DNA of 64,000 nucleotides from Sphingomonas lacusdianchii (GCF_022664395.1 NZ_JAKRET010000001.1:248001-312000), one strand, 5' to 3'. Numbered from the stretch's first letter, positions 14,560-23,724 are shown. Notes: generated by a model from the letters alone, not told the origin. Numbers and translations: made by a program.

Positions 14560-16776
14560 ATGCAATTCGATACCCCCGCGACGACCAATCCCATCGACCG
14601 GATGAAGGTGGTCGGCCGCCCGCACGAGCGAATCGACGGTCCGCTCAAGACGACCGGTCAGGCCCCCTATGCCTATGAGCACCGCGCGATCGCCAATCCG
14701 GCCTATGGCTATATCGTCGGATCGGCGGTGGCCAAGGGCACGATCCGTTCGATCAATCTGGACGAGGCGCGCGGCGCGCCGGGCGTGCTGTCGATCGTGA
14801 CCGCGGCGACTGCCGGCAAGCTCGGCAAGGGGCAGATGAACACCGTCAAGCTGCTCGCCGGGCCGCAGGTCGATCATTATCATCAGGCGGTGGCGCTGGT
14901 CGTCGCCGAAACGTTCGAACAGGCCCGCGCCGCCGCCGCACTGGTGCGGGTCGATTATGCGCGCGCAACCGGCAGCTACGATCTGGACGAGGCGCTGAAG
15001 TCCGCACCGCTGACGGGTGGCGACAGCGGCGAGGGCAGCGGCGCGCCGCCGGTCGACCGGACGGGCAAGTTCGAGGACGCCTTCGCCGCCGCGCCGGTCA
15101 AGATCGACGCCGAATATACGACCCCCGACCACAGCCATGCGATGATGGAGCCGTTCGCGTCGATCGCGGCGTGGAATGGCGACGAACTGACGTTGTGGAC
15201 GTCGAACCAGATGATCGACTGGGGACGCGGCGACCTTGCCAAGACGCTGGGCATACCGAAGGACAAGATCACGCTGATGTCGCCCTATGTCGGCGGCGGC
15301 TTTGGCGGCAAGCTGTTCCTGCGCGCCGATGCAGTGCTGGCGGCACTGGGGGCGAAGGCAGCGAAGCGGCCGGTCAAGCTTGCCATGCAGCGGCCGATGA
15401 TGGTCAACAATGCGACCCATCGTCCGGCGACGCGCCAGCGCATCCGGCTGGGCGCGCAGCCCGACGGCACGATCACGGCGATCGCGCATGAGAGTGGGTC
15501 GGGCGACCAGCCGAATGGTGGTCCCGAAGCGGCGGTCAACCAGACGAAGCTGCTTTATGCCGGGGCGAACCGGCTGACGTCGATGCGGCTGGCGGTGCTC
15601 AACCTGCCCGAGGGCAATGCGATGCGCGCGCCGGGCGAGGCGCCGGGGATGATGGCGCTGGAAATCGCGATGGACGAATTGGCCGAGAAGCTGCGGATGG
15701 ACCCCGTCGCGCTGCGCATCAAGAACGATACGCAGGTCGATCCGGAAAAGCCCGAACGTCGCTTCTCGCAGCGGCAACTGGTGCGGTGCCTGACCGAGGG
15801 TGCGCAGCGCTTCGGCTGGTCGCGGCGCAGCGCCACGCCGGGGCAGGTGCGCGACGGCAAATGGCTGGTCGGCATGGGCGTTGCCGCCGCGTTCCGCAAT
15901 CACGTCAACCGCACGTCGGGCGCGCGGGTGCGGCTGGGTCAGGACGGGGTGGTGACGGTCGAGACCGACATGACCGATATCGGCACCGGCAGCTACACGA
16001 TCATCGCGCAGACGGCGGGCGAGATGCTGGGCGTACCGGCGGAGGCAGTGGTGGTGAAGCTGGGCAGTTCGGCCTTCCCGGTGTCCGCAGGGTCGGGCGG
16101 GCAATGGGGCGCGGCCAATGCCACTGCCGGGGTCTATGCCGCCTGCGTCAAACTGCGCGAACAGGCGGCACAGCGGTTGGGCATCGATCCTGCGACCGCC
16201 GACTTCGCCGATGGCCGGGTCAGCGGCGGCGGGAAGAGCGGCGACCTGCGCGCGGCGGCGTCGGGCGGCGAACTGGTCGGCGAGGACAAGATCGAGTTCG
16301 ACAAGCTCGACAAGACCTATCAGTTCGCGACCTTCGGCGCCCATTTCGTCGAGGTCGGGGTCGACGCCTATACCGGTATCACCCGCATCCGCCGGATGCT
16401 GGCGGTGTGCGCGGCGGGGCGGATCATCAATCCCGTATCGGCGCGCAGCCAGGTGATCGGCGCGATGACGATGGGCGCGGGATCGGCGCTGATGGAGGAA
16501 CTGGCGGTCGACAAGCGCTTCGGCATGTTCGTCAACCACGACCTCGCCAGCTATGAGGTGCCGGTCCATGCCGATATCCCGCAACAGGAAGTCGTGTTCC
16601 TCGACGAAGCCGATGAGAAGGCCAATCCGATGAAGGCGAAGGGCGTCGGCGAACTGGGCATGTGCGGCGTTGCGGGCGCGATCGCGAACGCCGTTTATAA
16701 TGCGACGGGCGTGCGCATCCGCGACTATCCGCTGACGCTGGAAAAGCATCTGGAGCGGTTGCCGCCGATCGTCTGA
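14560..16776 (+). CDS. paoC: Aldehyde oxidoreductase molybdopterin subunit
   Basis: A 738-residue molybdenum hydroxylase large subunit that binds the Mo-cytosine-dinucleotide cofactor and holds the active site. The glycine-rich cofactor loop YVGGGFGGKL, the segment MRAPGEAPGMMALEIAMDEL and the C-terminal KGVGELGMCGVAGAI with the catalytic Glu are all present. It starts 3 bases after paoB and completes the paoABC operon. It has no signal peptide of its own, as expected for co-export with PaoA. No dedicated maturation chaperone (paoD/xdhC-like) is seen next to it, unlike in E. coli. The physiological aldehyde is unknown. Confidence 0.93.
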   Translation: MQFDTPATTNPIDRMKVVGRPHERIDGPLKTTGQAPYAYEHRAIANPAYGYIVGSAVAKGTIRSINLDEARGAPGVLSIVTAATAGKLGKGQMNTVKLLAGPQVDHYHQAVALVVAETFEQARAAAALVRVDYARATGSYDLDEALKSAPLTGGDSGEGSGAPPVDRTGKFEDAFAAAPVKIDAEYTTPDHSHAMMEPFASIAAWNGDELTLWTSNQMIDWGRGDLAKTLGIPKDKITLMSPYVGGGFGGKLFLRADAVLAALGAKAAKRPVKLAMQRPMMVNNATHRPATRQRIRLGAQPDGTITAIAHESGSGDQPNGGPEAAVNQTKLLYAGANRLTSMRLAVLNLPEGNAMRAPGEAPGMMALEIAMDELAEKLRMDPVALRIKNDTQVDPEKPERRFSQRQLVRCLTEGAQRFGWSRRSATPGQVRDGKWLVGMGVAAAFRNHVNRTSGARVRLGQDGVVTVETDMTDIGTGSYTIIAQTAGEMLGVPAEAVVVKLGSSAFPVSAGSGGQWGAANATAGVYAACVKLREQAAQRLGIDPATADFADGRVSGGGKSGDLRAAASGGELVGEDKIEFDKLDKTYQFATFGAHFVEVGVDAYTGITRIRRMLAVCAAGRIINPVSARSQVIGAMTMGAGSALMEELAVDKRFGMFVNHDLASYEVPVHADIPQQEVVFLDEADEKANPMKAKGVGELGMCGVAGAIANAVYNATGVRIRDYPLTLEKHLERLPPIV

Positions 16777-16782
16777 GGCGGA

Positions 16783-18111
16783 TCAGGGGGTGGCGGGCTT
16801 CGCCACCTCCACCGCATAGATATGGGTCGCGCCTTCGAAATTGCCGCGGAACACCACCCATTTCGCGTCGGGCGTGAAGGTCATGTTCGGCTCCAGCCGA
16901 TAGTCGTGCTGGTGCATATCGACCAGCTTCTCGACCTCCAGCGTTCCCGGCACGATCAGCGCATCGGCATTGGCGGCGTGGATGTCGGCGACGTCGGGAA
17001 TCGCCCTTGGCGTGAAGAGGTAGAGATATTTGCCGTCGGGCGCATGGGCGACCATCTCGCTGTCGCCGCCGTCCCCCGAAAAGCGTTTGCCGCCCGGCAT
17101 CTGGTTGTAATGGACCGACCATTGGTTGCGGTCGACCTTGTACCAGTGCCGTTTGCCGGTGGTCAGGTCATAGCCGGCGAGCCAGAACACCTCCCCGCGC
17201 GGCGTCTGCAGATCGTACCAGATCGTCCGGCCGTCGACCGAGAAGAATTCGTGACCGGCAATCTCCATGTTCATCGTGCGCTTGTGGACCAGCGTCTTGC
17301 CCGTGCCGTCGGCGCGGATCGTCCAGATGCGGTCGACCTTGTGCCACGGCCCTTCGTGGCAATACATGATCTGTTGCGGGTCGGTCGGCGAGAACTGGAT
17401 ATGGTTCAACCAGTCGGTCGATGCGGTGACGACGCGGCGCTGTCCGGTGCGCAGATCGATGGTGAAGATCTCCATCGGAATGCCTGCCTCCAGCCGTTCG
17501 TTGAGGCGACGTTCCTTCGCCTCGGCAAAGCTGTAGGGCGTGCCGTCGGCGCGAGTGGCGCGATAGTCGGCCTCGCCCGGTCCCACCACCCGGCCGGGCG
17601 CGTGACGATCGTCCTGCCGCGTACCATCGGGGCGTAGGGCGCCCTCGCCCAATGCGACCTGTCCCAGCAGCAGCGTTTCGTCGGCGTTGATCGAGCCGAT
17701 CGAACCGCCGGGCACGTCGGCGACCTTGCGGCTGCGACCACTGTCGATGTCGACGGCATAGATCGAGGACGGGCCGCTGGCATCGTTACGGAGTTGTCGC
17801 GCATAATAAGCGGTGCGCGTCCGCCGGCCGGTGAAGAGCAGCGTCACACCCTTTTCGCGGACCAGCGGTTTCAATTCCCATGTCTTGAGGTCGACGGTCG
17901 CGATGCCGTCGGGGACGCTGACGACCATCCGGTCGCCCTGCGGGGTGTAGCTGTTCTGATGGAAATACAGGCTGGTGCTGTCGGGCACCCGACTGATGCG
18001 GACGACCCGGTGGCCGGTCAGGCGATCGACCCATTCGGCCGCCGGCCTGGCGAACGCAGGTGTCGCGCTCATCAGCATCGTCGCAAGGCCGAGCATCATC
18101 GGGGTCCGCAT
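16783..18111 (-). CDS. ogl: Oligogalacturonate lyase-like protein (PL22 type)
   Basis: A 442-residue seven-bladed propeller protein resembling oligogalacturonate lyases, which cleave short pectic oligomers by beta-elimination. Matching blocks are NHIQFSPTDPQQIMYCHEGP, DRIWTIRADG, HEFFS followed by WYDLQTPRGE, and a C-terminal MTFTPDAKWVVFRGNF; His residues of the metal site are present. The ATG at 18111 gives a clear Sec signal peptide (LGLATMLMSATPAFA), so this copy is periplasmic, whereas enterobacterial Ogl is cytoplasmic. It ends 6 bases from the paoC stop and diverges from the GPH transporter gene over 112 bases. Exact cleavage preference is not shown by sequence. Confidence 0.82.
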   Translation of the reverse strand: MRTPMMLGLATMLMSATPAFARPAAEWVDRLTGHRVVRISRVPDSTSLYFHQNSYTPQGDRMVVSVPDGIATVDLKTWELKPLVREKGVTLLFTGRRTRTAYYARQLRNDASGPSSIYAVDIDSGRSRKVADVPGGSIGSINADETLLLGQVALGEGALRPDGTRQDDRHAPGRVVGPGEADYRATRADGTPYSFAEAKERRLNERLEAGIPMEIFTIDLRTGQRRVVTASTDWLNHIQFSPTDPQQIMYCHEGPWHKVDRIWTIRADGTGKTLVHKRTMNMEIAGHEFFSVDGRTIWYDLQTPRGEVFWLAGYDLTTGKRHWYKVDRNQWSVHYNQMPGGKRFSGDGGDSEMVAHAPDGKYLYLFTPRAIPDVADIHAANADALIVPGTLEVEKLVDMHQHDYRLEPNMTFTPDAKWVVFRGNFEGATHIYAVEVAKPATP

Positions 18112-18144
18112 CGCACTCTCCAAACGCGCTTGTGGATATTCCAC

Positions 18145-18168
18145 ATAGTATGATAGCTATTCATATGT
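18145..18168. promoter_or_regulatory. AT-rich imperfect palindrome between divergent genes
   Basis: TATGATAG and CTATTCATA face each other around a TAGCTA core in the ogl/transporter promoter region, an unusually AT-rich patch for this genome. It fits an operator plus promoter for both genes. The arms differ by one inserted base, and no regulator is adjacent. Confidence 0.35.
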
Positions 18169-18223
18169 TGAGCATGATGAAGCGGGCGACGCAAGCCCGG
18201 ACCATGCGAAGGAGAGAGCGCGC

Positions 18224-19729
18224 GTGATATCCGCCCCACCTGCCAAGCGTCCGGTCCGGCTCGTCAACTACCTCGCCTATGGGTCGAACGACGTGCTCGG
18301 CGCGGGTTCGATGGCGGTCATTTCCGGCTGGGTGCTGATTTTCTATACCCAGTTTTGCGGGCTGAGCGCGGGACAGGCGGCGCTGATCTTCGCGGTCGCG
18401 CGCATCCTCGACGCGATCGCGTCGCCGGTAATCGGCTATCTTTCCGACCATTTTGGCACGACCGCGCTGGGGGACCGGTTCGGGCGGCGGCGCTTCTTCA
18501 TTCTGGCCGCCATCCCGCTATTGCCGAGCTTTGCGCTGATGTGGCTGCCGGGCATGACCTTCTGGTATTATCTGGTCAGCTATGTCGGGTTCGAGCTGGT
18601 CTATGCGATGGTCATCATCCCGTACGAGACGCTGGCGGCCGAAATGTCGACCGACTACAAGACCAAGGCGAAGTTCGCCGGGTTCCGCATCCTGTTCGGA
18701 CAGACCGCCGCGATCCTCGCCGGCTTCCTGCCGCTGTGGCTCATCAACTATCTCGGCCGGGACAGCGCGCAGACCTTCTTCTACATGGGGCTGATCTTTG
18801 CGGCCCTGTTCATGGCGACCGCCGCCTTCCTCTATCGGTTCAGCTGGGAACGCCCCCTGCCCCCACAGGCCACCGGCCGACAGAGTGCCGGCGTCGGATC
18901 GGCGTTCAAGGCGCTGTACCGCAACCTGTTCTCGACGATGCGGATCCGCGCGTTCCGGCTGCATCTCGGCATGTATCTGGGCGGTTATATCAGCCAGGAT
19001 ATCTTCAACGCCGCCTTTACCTTCTTCGTCATCTTCGCACTGGCCGGTACGACGGCGATGGCGTCGGGGCTGCTCGGCACGATGTATATCGTCCAGTTCG
19101 TGGCGGTGGTGATCGCGATCAACCTCGCGCTGCGCGCGTCGCCCGCCTTTGCCTATCGGCTGGCAGCGGTGACGTTCGGCTTGGGGGTGATCGTGCTGCT
19201 GTCGCTGTGGGCAGGCGGCACGACCGCGACCAGCCCGCTAATCTATCTGGCGATCGGCCTTGCCGGGCTGGGCCGCGGAGCGCTCAACTACATTCCCTGG
19301 GCGACGTACAACTATATGGCCGATGTCGACGAGATCGTGACCGGGCAGCGGCGCGAGGGCAGCTTCGCCGGGGTCATGACCTTCGTGCGCAAAGCGACGC
19401 AGGCTGCGGCGGTAGCGGGCGTCGGCCTCATCATCCAGGCGGGCGGATTCGTATCGGGCGCACAGACCCAGACGCCGGAAGCCATCAATACCATCGCGCT
19501 GCTGCTGGGGGTCGGCACGCTCGGCGTGCTGGCGGCGGGCATCCTCGTGTCGCTGCGGTTCCGGCTCGATCCGAAGACGCATGCGATCCTGATGGAAGAG
19601 ATCGAACGGCTCCGCGCTGGCGATACCACGCCGCCCGATCCGCAGCACAAGGCGGTGGTCGAGGACTTGTCGGGATGGCCGCACGACCGGCTATGGGGCA
19701 ATAATCCGGTCGCGGCGAAGCCCGCATGA
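18224..19729 (+). CDS. GPH-family sugar:cation symporter
   Basis: A 501-residue membrane transporter of the glycoside-pentoside-hexuronide family, with about 12 hydrophobic helices. Family features include DAIASPVIGYLSDH after the second helix, the GRRRFF loop, IPYETLAAEMSTDYKTKAKF and a conserved IPWATYNYMADVDE near helix ten. GTG 18224 follows AAGGAGAG with 7-base spacing. Located between a periplasmic oligogalacturonate lyase and a GH43-like gene, it probably carries pectin-derived uronides or small oligosaccharides across the inner membrane. Its stop overlaps the next start (ATGA). A substrate other than uronides is possible. Confidence 0.85.
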   Translation: MISAPPAKRPVRLVNYLAYGSNDVLGAGSMAVISGWVLIFYTQFCGLSAGQAALIFAVARILDAIASPVIGYLSDHFGTTALGDRFGRRRFFILAAIPLLPSFALMWLPGMTFWYYLVSYVGFELVYAMVIIPYETLAAEMSTDYKTKAKFAGFRILFGQTAAILAGFLPLWLINYLGRDSAQTFFYMGLIFAALFMATAAFLYRFSWERPLPPQATGRQSAGVGSAFKALYRNLFSTMRIRAFRLHLGMYLGGYISQDIFNAAFTFFVIFALAGTTAMASGLLGTMYIVQFVAVVIAINLALRASPAFAYRLAAVTFGLGVIVLLSLWAGGTTATSPLIYLAIGLAGLGRGALNYIPWATYNYMADVDEIVTGQRREGSFAGVMTFVRKATQAAAVAGVGLIIQAGGFVSGAQTQTPEAINTIALLLGVGTLGVLAAGILVSLRFRLDPKTHAILMEEIERLRAGDTTPPDPQHKAVVEDLSGWPHDRLWGNNPVAAKPA

Positions 19730-20679
19730 TCTGGGCGGCGCTGCTGGCACAGGCGGCGGCGGCCGCGCCCGTCCCGCTGTGGCGCGACCCGGTGCATGAC
19801 GGCGCTGCCGATGCATCGACGGTGCGCGATCCGGCGACGGGCGAATGGGTGATGTTCTATACCAACCGGCGCGCGAACCTTGCCGTGGCGGACGAGAAGG
19901 ACGTGTCATGGGTCCATGGGACCGCGATCGGCATCGCGCGGTCAGGCGATGGCGTTCGCTGGCGCTATGGCGGCACGGCGGCGATCCCGAAGGGCTGTAC
20001 CGGTGCGACGTTATGGGCGCCGGAGGTCCAACGGATCGATGGTCGCTGGCATATGTGGCTGACCGTCGTGCCGGGCGTGTTTCGCGACTGGAACGCGCCG
20101 CGCTTCATCGTGCATCTGACCAGCCGCGATCTGAAGCGCTGGGACTGCGGCGAGCGGCTCGATCTGGGATCGGACCGGGTGATCGATGCCAGCGTCGCGG
20201 TGCTGGGGCCGAACCGATATCGGCTGTGGTTCAACGACGAACGCAGCGGCAAGTCGATCCGCTATGCCGACAGCAGCGACCTGAAACACTGGACGGTCAA
20301 GGCGACCGTCACCGATACGCCGGGCGAAGGGCCGAAGGCGGTTCGCTGGCGTGGTGCGTGGTGGCTGGTCAGCGACGCGTGGAAGGGGCTGCTGGTCCAG
20401 CGGTCGGACGACGCGACCCATTGGACGCGGCAACCGGGCTATCTGCTGGCCGAACTGGGCAGGCGGCCGACGGACCGGGCGAAGGGGCAGCATCCCGATA
20501 TCGTCATAACCGGCGATCGGGCATGGATCGTGTATTTCGTCCACCAATCCGGCGAGCCGGAAGCGGCAAGCGACCCGCGCTGGCACCGGCGGACGGTGTT
20601 GCAGATCGCCGAGTTGCGGGAGGACAAGGGCGTATTGTCGGTGGATCGCGACGCCCCGGTATTGCGGCCGCTGCGGTAG
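19726..20679 (+). CDS. GH43-like beta-propeller hydrolase
   Basis: A 317-residue protein with an Ala-rich signal peptide (IWAALLAQAAAAAP) and the five-bladed propeller layout of GH43/GH32-type enzymes. Candidate active-site residues are Asp in DGAADASTVRDP, the WAPEVQ blade-two motif and Glu in GEGPKAVRWRGAWWLVSD. It is distant from classical GH43 and could belong to an unassigned propeller family. It is coupled to the GPH transporter by an ATGA overlap, so it likely acts on the oligomers that transporter handles. It is followed by an inverted REP pair and the converging rhaT gene. Confidence 0.68.
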   Translation: MIWAALLAQAAAAAPVPLWRDPVHDGAADASTVRDPATGEWVMFYTNRRANLAVADEKDVSWVHGTAIGIARSGDGVRWRYGGTAAIPKGCTGATLWAPEVQRIDGRWHMWLTVVPGVFRDWNAPRFIVHLTSRDLKRWDCGERLDLGSDRVIDASVAVLGPNRYRLWFNDERSGKSIRYADSSDLKHWTVKATVTDTPGEGPKAVRWRGAWWLVSDAWKGLLVQRSDDATHWTRQPGYLLAELGRRPTDRAKGQHPDIVITGDRAWIVYFVHQSGEPEAASDPRWHRRTVLQIAELREDKGVLSVDRDAPVLRPLR

Positions 20680-20704
20680 GCGCCGCGCTACTGCCCGCGG
20701 ACAT

Positions 20705-20802
20705 CCGTCCCTCGCGCGCAGGCGGCAGTCCAGACCCGCCAACCGCAGCGATGGACGCGACGCGTCAGCGATGATGGATTGCCGCCCGCGCGGGAAGGAC
20801 GG
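20705..20802. repeat. Inverted REP pair (family B) between converging genes
   Basis: The 28-base arm at 20705-20732 (begins CCGTCC, ends GGCGGCAGTCCA) is complementary, with a few mismatches, to 20775-20802. The pair lies between the stops of the GH43-like gene and rhaT and could terminate transcription from both sides. Confidence 0.75.
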
Positions 20803-20839
20803 CTTTTGCGAGGGTGCGGTGCAAGATCGGCCAACATCC

Positions 20840-21898
20840 CTACCCGCCGATCATGTTCCCGTATCCGATCACGATGGTCGCGAGGATCAGGAGCGCGACC
20901 CCGCTCCAGACCATCGCACGGGTACGGGGCGCGGCGTCCCGCCACTCTTTCAGCGCAAAACCCCAAAGCGTGCCAAAGATGATGATCGACGCCATGTGCA
21001 GCGTCCAGCTCGAAAAACCGAACTGCCCCATCTGGCTTTCGCCCATGGTGTAGAAGAAGAACTGGAAATACCATGCGGTGCCGGCCAGCGCGCACAGCGC
21101 GAAGTTGCGGCCCAGCGGTGCGCCCGCCGCCTTGCCGCCGCCGAACCATTCGCTGCCGCTACGATTGCGGACGATCAATATGGCGCACCACACCGCATTG
21201 GTCAGCAACCCGCCGAACATGACGAGGCACAGCACCGGCAGCCCGGTCCAGAGTGGCCCGGTACCCGCCGCGACCGACAGCGTCTTGATCGGTTCGCCGG
21301 CGGCCAGGCCGAAGGCGAAGCAAGCCGACATGATCCCGGCAAAGATCGCGACGACGATCCCCTTGCGAAAGTCGAACTCGGCAACGGCGGCGGCCTTTTG
21401 TTCGGGGGACAGCGCCTGATCCTTCCGGGCGCCGGCCATCGCGACGACGATGATCCCGGCAAGCGTCAGGGCAAGCCCGAACAGGATGATGTTGCCCGAG
21501 GTCGTGTCGAGCAGTTTCGCGGCGAAATCCCCGGCGAACAGCGGCGGGATCAGCGTGCCGAACACGGTGCACAGTCCCAGCACGACGGCCATGCCGAGCG
21601 ACAGGCCGAGGTAGCGCATCACCAGCCCGTAGCCGAGGCCGCCGAAACCCCACAATACGCCAAAGAAGATCGGCCAGAGCAGGGTCGGCGCCGGGGTGGC
21701 GGCCAGCACGCCGAGCAGGTCTTCGGTCTGGATACTCGCGAAGAACCAGGGTGCCAGCACCCAGGAAAAGATGCCGCCGGTCAGCCAGTAAATCTCCCAT
21801 GACCAGCGCCGGACACCGCGATACGGCACGTAGAAGCTGGCCGAAGCGAACCCGCCCAGCCAGTGATACAGGACGCCGGTCAGGGGATTGGGGGTCAT
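20840..21898 (-). CDS. rhaT: L-rhamnose:proton symporter
   Basis: A 352-residue, roughly ten-helix RhaT-family carrier (drug/metabolite transporter fold) that imports L-rhamnose with protons. Characteristic stretches are WEIYWLTGGIFSWVLAPW near the N-terminus, FGGLGYGLVMRYLGLSLGMA and a C-terminal FFFYTMGESQMG. The ATG at 21898 overlaps the stop of the upstream lactonase gene by four bases, so the two are translationally coupled. Being last in an operon of rhamnose-oxidation enzymes strongly supports L-rhamnose as substrate. Confidence 0.93.
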   Translation of the reverse strand: MTPNPLTGVLYHWLGGFASASFYVPYRGVRRWSWEIYWLTGGIFSWVLAPWFFASIQTEDLLGVLAATPAPTLLWPIFFGVLWGFGGLGYGLVMRYLGLSLGMAVVLGLCTVFGTLIPPLFAGDFAAKLLDTTSGNIILFGLALTLAGIIVVAMAGARKDQALSPEQKAAAVAEFDFRKGIVVAIFAGIMSACFAFGLAAGEPIKTLSVAAGTGPLWTGLPVLCLVMFGGLLTNAVWCAILIVRNRSGSEWFGGGKAAGAPLGRNFALCALAGTAWYFQFFFYTMGESQMGQFGFSSWTLHMASIIIFGTLWGFALKEWRDAAPRTRAMVWSGVALLILATIVIGYGNMIGG

Positions 21899-22794
21899 AG
21901 CGGCAGGCCCAGTCGATAGAGACGATCGGCGTTGCCGGCGAACAGCGCGCGGCGTTCTGCATCGGTGAAGTCGGCGGTGATGGCGGCATAGGCACCGAGC
22001 GTCACGGCAGAGCTGCCGAACAGCTTGTCGGTCGGGAAGTCGCTGGCGACCATGGCCCGGTCGGTGCCGAACAGGTCGATCGCGGTCAGCACCAGTGCGC
22101 GCGCCTGTTCCAGCGTCCACCGGCGATGGGTGAAGCCGATGCCCGACAGCTTGATGGCGACGTGCGGCAGGCGGGCAAGCGTCGCCAATCCCTCGCTCCA
22201 TTCGCCTTCCTCGCCGGGCACGCACATACCCATATGGTTTATCATCACCGGCGTTTCGGGATGGCGTTCGATCAGACGGGCGAGACCGGAAAACTGGCCG
22301 GGATAGGCTTGCAGGTCGAAACTCAACCCATGCGCAGCGAGGCGGGTATAGCCCCTGCCCCATGCTTCGTCCTGCGTGACGTCGCGGGGGGTATAAGTCC
22401 GCCGCGGGTCGGGGTGCCAGTTGACGATATGGCGGATGCCGCGGACATTGGCGTGCGCGGCATGCCGGGCCAACAGCGTATCGACATCCGGGTCGGACAG
22501 GTCGGCAAAGGCGATGATCGCGTTCGGCATGACTTGGCGATCGGCCATCGCCTGCAGCCAGCGGGTTTCATCCAGCGCTGCGGCAGGCTCCGCGCCGGCA
22601 TCGACATGAACGATGCCGCGCACGTCCCAGTCACCCACATCGGCGCGATAGTCGTCCAGAAGATATGTCTTCGCGATCGGTTCGACCGAGCCGTTGGGAC
22701 CGCCATCGGCGAAGGGCGGCGTCAGCCATGGGTAGCGGATATGGTCGAGGTCCCAGAGGTGGACATGGGCGTCGACGAAGGGGAGTTTGTCCAT
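21895..22794 (-). CDS. LRA2: L-rhamnono-1,4-lactonase (amidohydrolase family)
   Basis: A 299-residue amidohydrolase-2 family enzyme expected to open L-rhamnono-gamma-lactone to L-rhamnonate, the second step of the oxidative L-rhamnose pathway. The metal-binding motif DAHVHLWD is at 8-15. Later ligands are visible in GIRHIVNW, MINHMG and ASDFPTDKLFG. Length and start match the known sphingomonad enzyme class. It precedes rhaT with an ATGA overlap and follows LRA5, from which it is separated by a REP pair. Family members also hydrolyse other sugar lactones; the operon decides the call. Confidence 0.87.
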   Translation of the reverse strand: MDKLPFVDAHVHLWDLDHIRYPWLTPPFADGGPNGSVEPIAKTYLLDDYRADVGDWDVRGIVHVDAGAEPAAALDETRWLQAMADRQVMPNAIIAFADLSDPDVDTLLARHAAHANVRGIRHIVNWHPDPRRTYTPRDVTQDEAWGRGYTRLAAHGLSFDLQAYPGQFSGLARLIERHPETPVMINHMGMCVPGEEGEWSEGLATLARLPHVAIKLSGIGFTHRRWTLEQARALVLTAIDLFGTDRAMVASDFPTDKLFGSSAVTLGAYAAITADFTDAERRALFAGNADRLYRLGLPL

Positions 22795-22861
22795 GGCTCT
22801 GCTCTTCCAATTGGTCTGCCGCCGCTTTCCACTTCCCCACCCCGTTTGCTTCGAGCGGAGG

Positions 22862-22944
22862 TTCGAGCTTGTCGAGAACCGAAGTCGAGAAGGCGGTTCC
22901 CCGAAGCGGGCCGTTCTCGACAGACGCTTCTCGACAAGCTCGAA
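22862..22944. repeat. Inverted REP pair (family C, TTCGAGCTTGTCGAGAA)
   Basis: TTCGAGCTTGTCGAGAA at 22862-22878 is exactly complementary to 22928-22944. This 17-base arm is a widespread repeat type in proteobacteria. The pair sits inside the LRA operon, between LRA5 and LRA2, where it could act as an mRNA processing or stability element. Confidence 0.85.
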
Positions 22945-22980
22945 GCTGCTCGAACCGAACGGGAATGCGGCTAACGGGTC

Positions 22981-23724
22981 CTAGTACGTCGTCCGCCCGC
23001 CCGACGTGTCGAACACCGCGCCCGTGGTGAAGCTGCATTCCTCGCTCGCCATGAAGCACACCATCGCCGCGCTTTCGTCGACTTCGCCCAGCCGCCCCAT
23101 CGGGATCTTCGAGCGCATGTAATCGACCTGGCTCTGCGGCAATTGGGCGAGGATCGGGCTTTCGAACGTCGCGGGGGTCAGGGCATTGGCGATGACGCCC
23201 TTGCCCGCCAGTTCCTTGCCGAGCGACTTGGTGAAGCCGATCACCCCCGCCTTGGTCGCCGAATAGGCGCTGGCATTGGGGTTGCCTTCCTTGCCCGCGA
23301 CCGACGCGACGTTAACGATCCGGCCATAGCCGTTCGCCAGCAGGTGCGGCACGACCGTGCGGTTGCAGTAGAACAGGCCGTTCAGGTTGACGTTCACTAC
23401 CTGCAGCCAGCTGTCGATCGGAAATTCGTGGACCGGCACCGTCGCGCCGGTGATGCCCGCCGAACAGATCAGGATATCGACCTTGCCCAGCACGGCCATG
23501 CTGTCCTCGGCAGCGGCGGCGACCGCCGCTGCGTCGGAGACGTCGAGGTGGACGCCGTGCAGACCGGCACGTTCACAGGTCTCCTCCAGCGCGGGGTTCA
23601 TGTCCCACACCGACACCCGACCGCCCTCGGCCACGATACGTTCGGCGACGGCGAGGCCCAGCCCCGATGCGCCGCCGGTGATGATCGCGTTCCGCCCGGC
23701 GAACCGCCCCGAATAGGTCGTCAT
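22981..23724 (-). CDS. LRA5: L-2-keto-3-deoxyrhamnonate 4-dehydrogenase (SDR)
   Basis: A 247-residue classical short-chain dehydrogenase, expected to oxidise 2-keto-3-deoxy-L-rhamnonate to the 2,4-diketo acid with NAD. The cofactor motif TGGASGLG lies near residue 15; the catalytic Tyr-Lys pair is in YSATKAG near residue 150, with the Ser block VASVAG before it. The start at 23724 overlaps the LRA6 stop by four bases. SDR sequences alone do not fix substrates; the call rests on position between the diketo-acid hydrolase and the lactonase in a rhamnonate operon. Confidence 0.85.
   Translation of the reverse strand: MTTYSGRFAGRNAIITGGASGLGLAVAERIVAEGGRVSVWDMNPALEETCERAGLHGVHLDVSDAAAVAAAAEDSMAVLGKVDILICSAGITGATVPVHEFPIDSWLQVVNVNLNGLFYCNRTVVPHLLANGYGRIVNVASVAGKEGNPNASAYSATKAGVIGFTKSLGKELAGKGVIANALTPATFESPILAQLPQSQVDYMRSKIPMGRLGEVDESAAMVCFMASEECSFTTGAVFDTSGGRTTY

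Noticed and set aside
14191..16749. Open frame of 852 codons opposite paoC
   Set aside because: Antisense shadow of the molybdopterin subunit; His/Arg-rich with no recognisable motif.
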